DNA of 64,000 bases from contig NZ_CP029762.1 in assembly GCF_006874585.1 (NCBI RefSeq), forward strand, positions 855,107 through 919,106. Direction: 5' to 3'. The DNA is from Sphingomonas sp. IC081. GTDB taxonomy: Bacteria > Pseudomonadota > Alphaproteobacteria > Sphingomonadales > Sphingomonadaceae. The notes under the pieces are model-generated. The model had not been told where the DNA came from. It worked only from the letters and a program-made list of their open reading frames with translations, and ran no database searches. The translations under genes and the position numbers were made by a program. Positions 18,539 through 26,221 of the stretch are shown here, piece by piece (positions within the stretch are counted from its first letter, which is position 1; every line of letters starts with the position of its first letter).

Positions 18539-19251
18539 GCGGCCTCCTGCGCAGGGGCCGCGCCCAGCGCAAGCAGCCGCTCGGCGATGGCAGCGCGGGC
18601 CTGTGCAAGAACCTGTTCCAGCGGCTGCTCCGCGTCGATTTCGACGATCGGCGCCCCTTCAAAGGTCAGGCGCGGCACGTCGGCGACCTTGCGGGCAAGC
18701 GAGGAGAGCCGGTGGTCGGGCTTGCGGGCGACCGCCACGTCGAGCGAGACATTGAGCCGCAGCACGAGATCAGGGCGATTGGCGACCATCGCCGCGTAAC
18801 GCCGGTGTTCGGCCCGCGCGAGCAGGCCGACAAGGCCCGAGGCCTCCATCGAACTGGCCAGTCCCAGCCCGTCCATCGGCCCGGGGACCCCGAGCTGCGG
18901 GAAACGGTCGCCGATCACGGCGAAACCTTCGCGCCGCAGCTTCATCATGCGCGCAAAGCGGTACACCCGGCGCATCGAGAAGAGGTAGATCACCAGCGCC
19001 GCGAGCAGGCCGGGGCCCTTGTCGGTCTGGGCTTTCTGCGCCTTGGCATGGATCGACTTGTCGAGCCTGCCGCCGAGCAGCGGCAGGCGCGCGATGGCGC
19101 GGCCGATATTGCCGGACTGCTTGCCGAGGTGGCAGATCCGCGTGGGACGGCGCTCGTTCATCCAGGCGCAGAGCGCCTCGGTCACGGTCGACTTGCCCGA
19201 GCCGTCGCAACCGACGACGGCGATGAGGGGAGGCAGGGTTTCGAATTTCAT
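18535..19251 (-). CDS. P-loop kinase, thymidylate-kinase-like (second paralogue)
   Basis: A 238-aa P-loop NTPase with Walker A VVGCDGSGKSTVTEAL near the N-terminus, a central VIGDRFPQLGVPGPMDG (TMK-like DR motif) and a C-terminal IVEID segment. It is clearly related to the gene immediately upstream: same Walker A, DR(F/Y)PQ and RLNV(S/D)xDxAxxRKxDH. The longer frame from 20226 is a readthrough of the neighbouring gene region; the ATG at 19251 is the sensible start. In polysaccharide operons such kinases may phosphorylate a sugar or nucleotide, but the substrate cannot be read from the sequence. Confidence 0.8.
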   Translation of the reverse strand: MKFETLPPLIAVVGCDGSGKSTVTEALCAWMNERRPTRICHLGKQSGNIGRAIARLPLLGGRLDKSIHAKAQKAQTDKGPGLLAALVIYLFSMRRVYRFARMMKLRREGFAVIGDRFPQLGVPGPMDGLGLASSMEASGLVGLLARAEHRRYAAMVANRPDLVLRLNVSLDVAVARKPDHRLSSLARKVADVPRLTFEGAPIVEIDAEQPLEQVLAQARAAIAERLLALGAAPAQEAA

Positions 19252-19280
19252 GGAGGAACCTGGGGTACTCGAATTGCGGG

Positions 19281-20078
19281 TCAGGACGGCATGCCGTGGC
19301 GGCGCAGCACGGCGCGGATGCCTTCCAGCACGTCGTGATAGGGGCGGGTCGCATCGACATCGACGATCTGGGCCCCGCCGAAGCGCAGCGTCGGCACGAC
19401 CGCGATCTTCTTTTCCAGCATGGCGCGCTGGTGGTCGGACTTGCGCGCCAGTGCGGTGTCCACGTCGACGTTGAGGCGGATCACCAGCGTCGGCCGATAG
19501 GAGGCCATGTCCTCGTAAAGCGCCCGTTCGCGCTGGGCGAGCCGCTCCACCAGCGCCGAGCCCTTGCGCGTCCACGAGAGGCCGGGGCCATCGAAGCTGC
19601 CGGGCACTTCGGCCTGCGGATAGCGATCGGTGATCACCTGCACGCCCTGCCGCCGATAGCCCAGCACCTGCCGGAAGCGCCGATAACGCGCGAGCGAGAA
19701 GCCGAACATCGCCAGCGCCGTGGCAAGGCCGGGCAGGCGCTTTTCCGTGTTGTTCCGGCGCGAAGCCGCCTGCCCTTCGTGCGCCTTGCTCGCCTTGCCG
19801 GTGAGGAAACGCTCGGCGATCGGGCCGATCAGCGGGATCCCGCCGATCCGCCGCCCGAGGTCGCCGGTGCCGAGGCCGAGGTACATCGAACGGGTCGGCG
19901 CCTCGCGGTTCAGCAGGGCCACGAGGTCGCTGGCGAGCGTCGATTTTCCCGAACCATCGCAGCCGATCAGCGCCACGCAGGGGGCGAGACCGGTACGGGG
20001 GCGGGCAAGTTTGCCGTCCGCCGCAGGCGCGAAGGCGGAATGGGACGCGAGCTCGCGGGGGGACTTGTGCAAGGTCAT
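19281..20078 (-). CDS. P-loop kinase, thymidylate-kinase-like (first paralogue)
   Basis: A 265-aa P-loop kinase with Walker A ALIGCDGSGKSTLASDL, a DRYPQAEVPGSFDG motif and a C-terminal IVDVDATRPYHDVLEGI. It has an extra 30-residue N-terminal leader compared with its paralogue 29 bp downstream. It is first in the four-gene minus-strand operon (kinase, kinase, flippase, unknown) and divergent from a two-component system. Housekeeping thymidylate kinases are shorter and lack the insert at about residues 75-110, so this is not simply tmk. Confidence 0.8.
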   Translation of the reverse strand: MTLHKSPRELASHSAFAPAADGKLARPRTGLAPCVALIGCDGSGKSTLASDLVALLNREAPTRSMYLGLGTGDLGRRIGGIPLIGPIAERFLTGKASKAHEGQAASRRNNTEKRLPGLATALAMFGFSLARYRRFRQVLGYRRQGVQVITDRYPQAEVPGSFDGPGLSWTRKGSALVERLAQRERALYEDMASYRPTLVIRLNVDVDTALARKSDHQRAMLEKKIAVVPTLRFGGAQIVDVDATRPYHDVLEGIRAVLRRHGMPS

Positions 20079-20171
20079 GATTTCGTTGGCCGTTTCTGGG
20101 CCTTCGCGAAGCGGGGGGCTGCGAAAAAGGCGCGTTTCTTCGGGTCGGGGAACCGCGGCTAGACCCCGAAA

Positions 20172-20190
20172 CTGATGCGAAGCTGATGCG
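20172..20190. promoter_or_regulatory. Direct repeat CTGATGCG spaced 11 bp
   Basis: CTGATGCG occurs at 20172-20179 and 20183-20190, exactly 11 bp apart, in the divergent region between the kinase operon and the OmpR-type regulator. Tandem sites one helical turn apart are typical OmpR-family targets. Confidence 0.4.
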
Positions 20191-20255
20191 CCGGAAAAGT
20201 TTTTTGCCCGTTTGACGCCGGGGCAACAGCTGTCGTAGGTCCCGGGCTGAAACGC

Positions 20256-20287
20256 CCCTAGAGGGGGCTGAACCGACCCTAGACGGG
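20256..20287. promoter_or_regulatory. Two CCCTAGANGGG elements, 21 bp apart
   Basis: CCCTAGAGGGG begins at 20256 and CCCTAGACGGG at 20277, two helical turns apart, just upstream of the response regulator's TTG start. Each is a partial palindrome. They look like a paired operator or an early-transcript structure. Confidence 0.4.
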
Positions 20288-20311
20288 CCTCAAGCGTACC
20301 GGAGCCCTCCC

Positions 20312-20980
20312 TTGCCGCGCCTGCTGATCGCCGAAGACGATGCCGACCTTGGCCCGGCGATGAAACGCGCGCTGGAGCTCGACGGCTACGTTGTCGACCT
20401 CGTCGCGCGCGGCGACGAAGTCGGCGCCGCGCTCGCCGCCAGCGCTTACGACGTTGTCCTGCTCGACATCGGCTTGCCGCACATGACCGGCCTCGAAGTG
20501 CTGCGCGAACTGCGTTCGCAGCGCAACGCGACGCCGGTCATCGTCATCACCGCGCTCGACCGCACCACCCACCGCGTCGCCGGGCTCGATGCCGGGGCGG
20601 ACGACTATGTGGTCAAGCCCGTCGACCTCGAGGAACTGGCCGCCCGCATCCGCGCGCAGCTGCGCCGGCGCGACCGCCGCCATGACGACAGCCTGTGCGT
20701 GGGCCGGGTCACGCTCGACTTCGCGGGCCATGTCGCCAGCATGGACGGCGAGGAAGTCCCGCTCACCGCCAAGGAATTCCGCGTCCTCGCGCTCCTGATG
20801 CGGCGCAGCCGCCGCTTCGTGTCCAAGGCCGACCTCGAGGGCGAGCTCTACGACCAGGACCAGTGGGTGGAATCGAACACCATCGAGGTCGCCATCTCGG
20901 CCCTGCGCCGCAAGTTCGGGCGCGATTTCATCCGCACCGCGCGGGGGCTTGGCTACATGGTCGGCGGCATCGAGGCGTGA
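20312..20980 (+). CDS. OmpR-family response regulator
   Basis: A 222-aa response regulator. The receiver (about 1-115) has the acidic pocket EDD, phospho-acceptor Asp in VVLLDIGLPHMTG and Lys in DYVVKPVDLEELAARI. A winged-helix Trans_reg_C domain (about 125-220) contains LTAKEFRVLALLMRRSRRFVSKADLE and TIEVAISALRRKFG. The start is TTG at 20312, forced because RLLIAEDD begins the fold, with GGAG seven bases upstream. It overlaps the histidine kinase gene by four bases (GTGA). Confidence 0.93.
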   Translation: MPRLLIAEDDADLGPAMKRALELDGYVVDLVARGDEVGAALAASAYDVVLLDIGLPHMTGLEVLRELRSQRNATPVIVITALDRTTHRVAGLDAGADDYVVKPVDLEELAARIRAQLRRRDRRHDDSLCVGRVTLDFAGHVASMDGEEVPLTAKEFRVLALLMRRSRRFVSKADLEGELYDQDQWVESNTIEVAISALRRKFGRDFIRTARGLGYMVGGIEA

Positions 20981-22353
20981 GGCGCTCCTCGCTCTCGACC
21001 CGGCTCTATCGCCGCGTGCTGATCCTGCTGGCGCTGACCGGGCTCGCCATGGGCGCGGTGATCTACTCGGTCGCCAATGTCGAAGTCGGCCGGGCTGCGG
21101 ACGCCCAGCTCGTCAACGCCTCGCGCCTGCTCTACATGATGATGCAGGACGAACTCACCGCCGGAGCGCTGGCCGCACGCGGCGGGGGGCTGGGCGCCGA
21201 GACCGATCCCCTGCTCTCCTCCGAAGAGCGCAAGGCGTTCCACGCCTCGTACGACTGGTGCATGTTCGCGGTGTTCTGGCAGGGCCAGCCGGTCGCGCGG
21301 TCGGGCTGGGGGGCGCCGATCGACCTCATCCCCAGGACGCCCGGGCTGCACGGCTTCACCGCCATGGGCGACCGCTGGCGCGGCTACGGCCTGCTCGGCA
21401 GCGATCCGCGCCTGCTGGTGGTCGTCGCCGAGCGCGATTCCATGCGCCAGTTCTCGATGGTGCCGGTGATCCGCAAGCTGGCGGTGCCGCTGATCCTGCT
21501 GATCGGCGCGGCCATGATCGTGCTCTGGTGGACGCTGCGCAAGAGCCTCTCGGAAGTGGAGCGGCTGGCCTCCTCGCTCAGCGCGCGCTCGCTGGCCGAT
21601 CTCACGCCGTTGCAGCCCGAGGACTGGTCGCGCGATCTCGGGCCGCTGATCACCGCGCTCAACACGTTGTTCGCCCGGCTCGAACAGGCTTACGAGCTGG
21701 AGCAGGCCTTTACCGACGATGTCGCCCACGAACTGCGCACGCCGCTGGCCGCCATTCGCGCGCAGGCGCAGCTGATCCACCGCACCGCGCCGGACGCGCT
21801 GCACGAGGACCTGCGCCGCCTGCTCGCCGCCGTCGACCGCGCCAATGCCCTGATCGACGGCCTGCTCACGCTCGCCCGCCTCAACGCCACCTCGGTGGCC
21901 AGCCGCTCGGTCGACGTCCATGCGCTGGTGGCCGACGTGGTGGCCGAAGCGGTGATGAACCTGCCCCCCGAGGCGATGGAATTCACCGTCACGCCCGATC
22001 ACATCGTGCGCTGGCGCTGCGATCCGGGGGCCTTGCAGATCGCGCTCTCGGCGGTGATCGCCAATGCCGCGCTCCATGCCTGCGAGGGCGGCCACATCGA
22101 CATCGCCGTGGTGCGCGGCGGCGACCGGCTGGTGATCACGGTCGGGGACCGGGGCAGCGGCGTCGCCAGCACCGATCGCGAGCGGGTGCTGCGCCGCTTC
22201 GAGCGCGGCGCCTCGCCCCGGCCCGGCAGCGGGCTCGGCCTGTCGATCGCGGTCAAGGCGATGGCGCTGGGCGGCGGCACCATCCGCCTCGAGGACCGGC
22301 AGGACGGACCCGGCCTGCTGGTCGTGCTCACCCTGCCCGCCCGTCCCGATTGA
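20977..22353 (+). CDS. Sensor histidine kinase (QseC/TctE-like)
   Basis: A 458-aa membrane kinase, partner of the preceding regulator. TM1 is at about 12-30 and a roughly 140-residue periplasmic domain follows (QDELTAGALAARGGG, FHASYDWCMFAVFWQGQP). TM2 is at about 170-190, then HAMP. The HisKA H-box is FTDDVAHELRTPLAAIRAQ, and the HATPase_c domain has N-box ALSAVIANAALHA and G-boxes GDRGSGVA and GSGLGLSIA. The start is GTG at 20977, overlapping the regulator stop. The longer upstream frame is a shadow of the regulator. The stimulus is unknown. Confidence 0.92.
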   Translation: MRRSSLSTRLYRRVLILLALTGLAMGAVIYSVANVEVGRAADAQLVNASRLLYMMMQDELTAGALAARGGGLGAETDPLLSSEERKAFHASYDWCMFAVFWQGQPVARSGWGAPIDLIPRTPGLHGFTAMGDRWRGYGLLGSDPRLLVVVAERDSMRQFSMVPVIRKLAVPLILLIGAAMIVLWWTLRKSLSEVERLASSLSARSLADLTPLQPEDWSRDLGPLITALNTLFARLEQAYELEQAFTDDVAHELRTPLAAIRAQAQLIHRTAPDALHEDLRRLLAAVDRANALIDGLLTLARLNATSVASRSVDVHALVADVVAEAVMNLPPEAMEFTVTPDHIVRWRCDPGALQIALSAVIANAALHACEGGHIDIAVVRGGDRLVITVGDRGSGVASTDRERVLRRFERGASPRPGSGLGLSIAVKAMALGGGTIRLEDRQDGPGLLVVLTLPARPD

Positions 22354-22483
22354 CGCCCCGATTGACAGCCCTTCTGGACGTACCGCGCCGCTGAGGCGCC
22401 CCATCGCATCGCCCCGTGCGCAGCGCGCCCATCCGGCGTAGGATGATGGCGTGGGGAATCGTGTGCCTGAACGGAGGTCGCGA

Positions 22484-22699
22484 ATGGCAAGATATACACT
22501 GAGATTCGATGCGGAAGGCCCGGGACCGGCAACCCAGATCGTGTTCGAGGCGCCGGATGCCGGCGGGGCCCTCGTGCAGGCGCACCGCGAGGCGCAGCTG
22601 CACGACCATCAGCCATGGCAGGCGGAACTGTGGCAGGGCGAGCGCAAGCTCTGCTCGATCATGCAGCCCGCCAACGACGTCTGGCGCGCGAGCCCCTAA
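22484..22699 (+). CDS. Small conserved-type hypothetical protein
   Basis: A 71-aa acidic soluble protein (MARYTLRFDAEGPG, HDHQPWQAELWQGERKLC). GGAGG lies seven bases before the ATG at 22484, which decides the start over the longer frame. No domain is recognised. Confidence 0.65.
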   Translation: MARYTLRFDAEGPGPATQIVFEAPDAGGALVQAHREAQLHDHQPWQAELWQGERKLCSIMQPANDVWRASP

Positions 22700-22738
22700 G
22701 GCGGAAGAGCGGCGGTAGAGCGGCGGGAGGGCGCCCGA

Positions 22739-23314
22739 TCAGGCGCCCTTGATCAGCCGGAACGCCCCGGCCATCAGCGCATCGACCGCCTCGGTGCCCA
22801 GCACGCATTGCGGCTCGTAACCAAGCCCTTGCCTGCGCACCTTGCGCCACTGGTCGACGTAGAGCCCCTTGTCATGGCCAAACACCGAATGGACGTGGCG
22901 GGCCAGCACCGGCGGACAGTCCCGCTCGTTGGCGCGGCGGAACAGCGCCAGCTCGGCAATGTTCGGCCCGATCATGACCCAGACGTGGCCGCTAAAGCCA
23001 TCCGCGCAGACATCGGCCGCCGTCACCGGCTGGCGGCTGCCCAGCACCGGCACGCCGTCGACGGTCAGGGTTCCGGCAACCACCTGGATCGGCGCGTCCA
23101 GCACCCGGCCGAGCTGCACCGCAAAGGCGGCGGCGAGCTGCGCGCCGCTGCCCGGCGCCCGGGGGAACACTTTCAGCAGGTCGACCGCGCTGCCGGCGAT
23201 GCGCGCGCGGTCGGCATCGGTCATCTCGAAGGCCTTGAAGGCCCGCGCCTCGTCCCAGCCCTGCGCCTGGGCGACGAGCTTGCCGAGCTGGATGAGGTCC
23301 TTTGCCGAAGTCAT
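22739..23314 (-). CDS. Hypothetical protein
   Basis: A 191-aa soluble protein starting MTSAKDLIQLGKLVAQAQGWDE. The first 60 residues are helical and the rest mixes strands and helices (FSGHVWVMIGPNIAELALFRRAN, HVHSVFGHDKGLYVDQWRKV). There is no signal peptide and I recognise no family. The longer frame to 23596 is antisense-type sequence. It lies 70 bp downstream of the alkC-like gene and may be in the same transcript (GH76, alkC, this gene). Confidence 0.6.
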   Translation of the reverse strand: MTSAKDLIQLGKLVAQAQGWDEARAFKAFEMTDADRARIAGSAVDLLKVFPRAPGSGAQLAAAFAVQLGRVLDAPIQVVAGTLTVDGVPVLGSRQPVTAADVCADGFSGHVWVMIGPNIAELALFRRANERDCPPVLARHVHSVFGHDKGLYVDQWRKVRRQGLGYEPQCVLGTEAVDALMAGAFRLIKGA

Positions 23315-23384
23315 GAAATGTCCGAATGCCTGAGGGAAGAGAAGCCGTGCCCGTAGGCGACGGCGCCCACCCGGCCAAGCCCGC

Positions 23385-24533
23385 TTAGGGGAGATCCTGT
23401 TCCAAAACAAATTCGCCCCTTGCCACCGCCTTGCCGTTGACCAGCAGGTCGATCGCGTGGACGCCGGGATGATGCCGCCGCGTGGAAAAGTCGCGGATCG
23501 TCTGGCGGATGGCCAGACGCACCGTCTCGCCCGCGGCAAGGTCGAAAGTCCTGAGCTTGAACACCTTGGCAGCGCTCTTGCCCGAGGGCCGCGCATAGTG
23601 GAGGCGGTAATCCACCACCAGCCGCTGCACGTCCCGGCCGGTCGAGGTCAGTTCGGCGGCGATCGTGATCTCCCCGCCCAGCCGCAGCCGGGCCGGGGTG
23701 ACGGTGAACTCGCCCGGTGTCACCTCCGCCCCGTGCCCGGCCCCGATCAGCGCAAGCGCGCGGGGATCGCCGTGCTTGATCAGTGTGCGCAAGGCATGGC
23801 GGACGATCCAGCGGGTCCGCGCATCGTCCTGCGGCCACTGGCCCAGCCGCGCGACGACCCAGTCCGGCGCGTCCTTGGCGATGTCGTTGAGATGATTGGC
23901 GACCGACTTGCGCACATAGAGGCTGGGGTCCGCCTTCAGCCGTTCGAGGATCGCCGCGGCCAGCGTGGGATCGGCGGTCAGCGCCGGAATCCGCCCGGCC
24001 CACGGCAGGCGCGGGCGGCAGCCTTCGCTGGCGAGGCGGCGGACATGCGCGTCCTCGTGCCCGCTCCATTCCAGCATCGTGTCCAGCGTGCGCGCGGGGT
24101 CGGCGGCCAGGAACGGCCGCACCGCGAATTCGGCCGTGCCGTGGCGGGTGAGGCGGGCGAGCGCGGCCATCGACAGGTCGAAATGATCGAGGCCGCGCCG
24201 GGCGACAAATTCGGTGACCGCGACGGCCTGGAAGGCATGGCCAAGGTGCGGCCCCATGGCGACAACGATCTCCAGCGCCTCGGGATAGGCCGGAGGCAAG
24301 GCCGCCGCCAGGGCATCGGCAATATGGCGCACCCGTTCCATGATCGAGAGCGATGCCAGCCCGGCCCGGGCGGTTTCGAGAAACCCGTCGTGATCGAACC
24401 GGCCAGAGGTTGCAGCTGCGGTGGCAGCTGCGGTGGAGGCGGCCGCCGCCGCACCGGCCGCCGCGATGACGCCGAGCGCCGCCTCGCCGAGCATGTCCTT
24501 CATCAGCGGCGCGGCGGGACGCGGCTCGCTCAT
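23385..24533 (-). CDS. DNA alkylation repair protein, AlkC-like (HEAT-repeat glycosylase with Ig-like domain)
   Basis: A 382-aa protein. Residues about 30-260 form helical HEAT-like repeats (FVARRGLDHFDLSMAALARL, MLEWSGHEDAHVRRLASEGC, DPSLYVRKSVANHLNDIAKD), the pattern of the AlkC/AlkD glycosylases that remove N3-/N7-alkylpurines. The C-terminal ~110 residues are beta-rich (LRLGGEITIAAELTSTGRD, HHPGVHAIDLLVNG), matching the Ig-like domain found in one AlkC branch. A signal-like Ala-rich stretch at 25-45 is unusual. The ATG at 24533 overlaps the GH76 stop (ATGA). Confidence 0.8.
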   Translation of the reverse strand: MSEPRPAAPLMKDMLGEAALGVIAAAGAAAAASTAAATAAATSGRFDHDGFLETARAGLASLSIMERVRHIADALAAALPPAYPEALEIVVAMGPHLGHAFQAVAVTEFVARRGLDHFDLSMAALARLTRHGTAEFAVRPFLAADPARTLDTMLEWSGHEDAHVRRLASEGCRPRLPWAGRIPALTADPTLAAAILERLKADPSLYVRKSVANHLNDIAKDAPDWVVARLGQWPQDDARTRWIVRHALRTLIKHGDPRALALIGAGHGAEVTPGEFTVTPARLRLGGEITIAAELTSTGRDVQRLVVDYRLHYARPSGKSAAKVFKLRTFDLAAGETVRLAIRQTIRDFSTRRHHPGVHAIDLLVNGKAVARGEFVLEQDLP

Positions 24534-25714
24534 CGTGCCTGCTCCGGCCCGCCCTCGGCCTGCACCACCGCTCGCGGCGGCGGGCCGCCCGCGGCCATGG
24601 CGGCCAGCAGCATGGCGAGCCCGGAGACCTGTGCCGCGGCGGCGGCGGTGGCGGTCTGGCCGTCGCGGGCGGCATCCCAGGTCGCCGCGTCGAGCGACCA
24701 GTCCGCCGCGATCCCCCGCGTGCCCGCCGCGCTCAGCCGCCATACCGCCTCGGCATTGGCAGCGGTCCAGCGGGCGAGTTCACGCCGCTCGGCGCTGTCG
24801 GGCATGGCGTCGAGCAGATGGCCCAGGTGATAGGCAAACACGCCCTTGAACATCAGCCCGTCGGCACCGAGCGAGCCGACCGGCTCGCGCAGGATTCCGG
24901 CGGGAGTCGACAGCCTGCGCGTCGCCGCCAGCGCCGCGGCCACCGCGACGCCGCGGTACTGCGGATCGCCGGTGATGGCCGTCAGGTCGTTCAGCGCGCC
25001 GATCAGCACGCCCTGGTTGTAGGTGAAGCGCGCCTGCCCGTTGTTGCGGCAAAGCCCGTCGAGCCCGTCGTTGACCAGGCCGTCGGCACCGATCATCGAG
25101 GAGGCGCGAAACCACTGCCAGCTGCGCAGCGCCCAGTCCCGGTAACCCGCCTGCCCCGTCGCCAGGTAGAGCTGCGTCGCGGCGTAGAACAGCAGTTCGT
25201 TGGTGATCGCGTTCTTGTAGCTGCGCTTGGGATCCCACCAGATGCCGCCACCGCAGCGATCGTCCCAATAGGTCGTCACCAGCGTGCCGAACGTCGTGCC
25301 CGCATAGTCGAGCAGCGCCGGATCGCGATCGACCTGCCAGGCATGGACACTGGCGATGACCGCCCAGAGCGCGTCGTCGTTGAGATAGAGCCCCTCGCGG
25401 TTGCGCACGGCCGCGGCGATCCGGGGGCTCCATTGTCGCTCGCCGGTGCGCTGCTGGTAGTCGAGCAGGGCATCGACGATCACGAAGCGCTGCCAGTTCT
25501 CGCTGGCGTTCCAGCCGCCCGGCCTGCCCCATTGCGCGTCGAGATAGGCCGCCGCCGCACCCGCCCGCTCAGCTGCCCGTGCGCCCTCCCGTACGCCGGC
25601 GCCGGTCTCGCCGGAAGCGCCCGCGATGGCGGGATCGGCGCCGCAAAGCGCAAGGGGCACGGCCAGCAGCAGCCATCTCGATTTCGGCACAGTCACTCCG
25701 CGCGGGTCAGTCAT
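24530..25714 (-). CDS. Secreted glycoside hydrolase family 76 (alpha-1,6-mannanase-like)
   Basis: A 394-aa predicted exported GH76 enzyme. A signal peptide (LLLAVPLALCGADPAIAG) precedes an (alpha/alpha)6 barrel with family motifs YLNDDALWAVIASVHAW (the Asp pair expected at the active site), GGGIWWDPKRSYKNAITNEL and FTYNQGVLIGALNDL. GH76 enzymes cut alpha-1,6-mannan. The C-terminal 25 residues are Ala/Pro-rich. The start at 25714 has GGGAGG close upstream; GTG codons at 25696 and 25690 are alternatives. Coupling to an AlkC-like repair gene (ATGA overlap) has no obvious functional logic. Confidence 0.85.
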   Translation of the reverse strand: MTDPRGVTVPKSRWLLLAVPLALCGADPAIAGASGETGAGVREGARAAERAGAAAAYLDAQWGRPGGWNASENWQRFVIVDALLDYQQRTGERQWSPRIAAAVRNREGLYLNDDALWAVIASVHAWQVDRDPALLDYAGTTFGTLVTTYWDDRCGGGIWWDPKRSYKNAITNELLFYAATQLYLATGQAGYRDWALRSWQWFRASSMIGADGLVNDGLDGLCRNNGQARFTYNQGVLIGALNDLTAITGDPQYRGVAVAAALAATRRLSTPAGILREPVGSLGADGLMFKGVFAYHLGHLLDAMPDSAERRELARWTAANAEAVWRLSAAGTRGIAADWSLDAATWDAARDGQTATAAAAAQVSGLAMLLAAMAAGGPPPRAVVQAEGGPEQAR

Positions 25715-25832
25715 CCGCCTCCCGGATAGCGCCAAGTCCCGGGTCGATCCAAGCGCCCCCCGCACGAGAACGCGGGATAACCCTCCTCACCGGCATGGAC
25801 GCCGCCCCCTGCCCGGCGCTAGCGGCGCGCGC

Positions 25833-26033
25833 ATGAGTATCATTGCCCAGATCATGAATTCCACCACCGGCCAGCTCATCCAGAAGATGAAGTTCGAGCG
25901 CATGCCCAAGCCCTGGGTCACCTTCCACCTCGAAAACGGCGAACAGGTCACCGCCGACCGCGTCCACGTCGGCAAGCCGGCGCCGGGCAAGTTCATCACC
26001 CCGGTCGAGGTCTGGGTGACCCCCAAGGGATAG
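25833..26033 (+). CDS. Small hypothetical protein
   Basis: A 66-aa soluble protein (MSIIAQIMNSTTGQLIQKMK, FHLENGEQVTADRVHVG, VEVWVTPKG), beta-rich in its second half. There is no clear ribosome-binding site. The longer frame upstream runs antisense to the GH76 gene and is unlikely. Function unknown. Confidence 0.5.
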   Translation: MSIIAQIMNSTTGQLIQKMKFERMPKPWVTFHLENGEQVTADRVHVGKPAPGKFITPVEVWVTPKG

Positions 26034-26067
26034 ATCCCGCCGCCGCATCGCAAGACGAACACAAAAA

Positions 26068-26098
26068 AGGGGGAGGCCGGTCCAGGCACTCCCCCTTG
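26068..26098. terminator. Hairpin with 9-bp perfect stem
   Basis: AAGGGGGAG (26068-26076) pairs with CTCCCCCTT (26090-26098). Read on the minus strand a run of T follows, while on the plus strand there is only a weak T-tract. It may end the small upstream gene or antisense transcription. Confidence 0.5.
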
Positions 26099-26221
26099 CC
26101 ATTTCACCGGACCCGCACCGGCGTCCGAACGGACGATTGCAATATTATAGCTTTACTTATCGGCCGTTCGCGCGGAAGGAACGATACCTGCTGTCCAAAA
26201 TGGTATTCGGGAGCTTCACCG

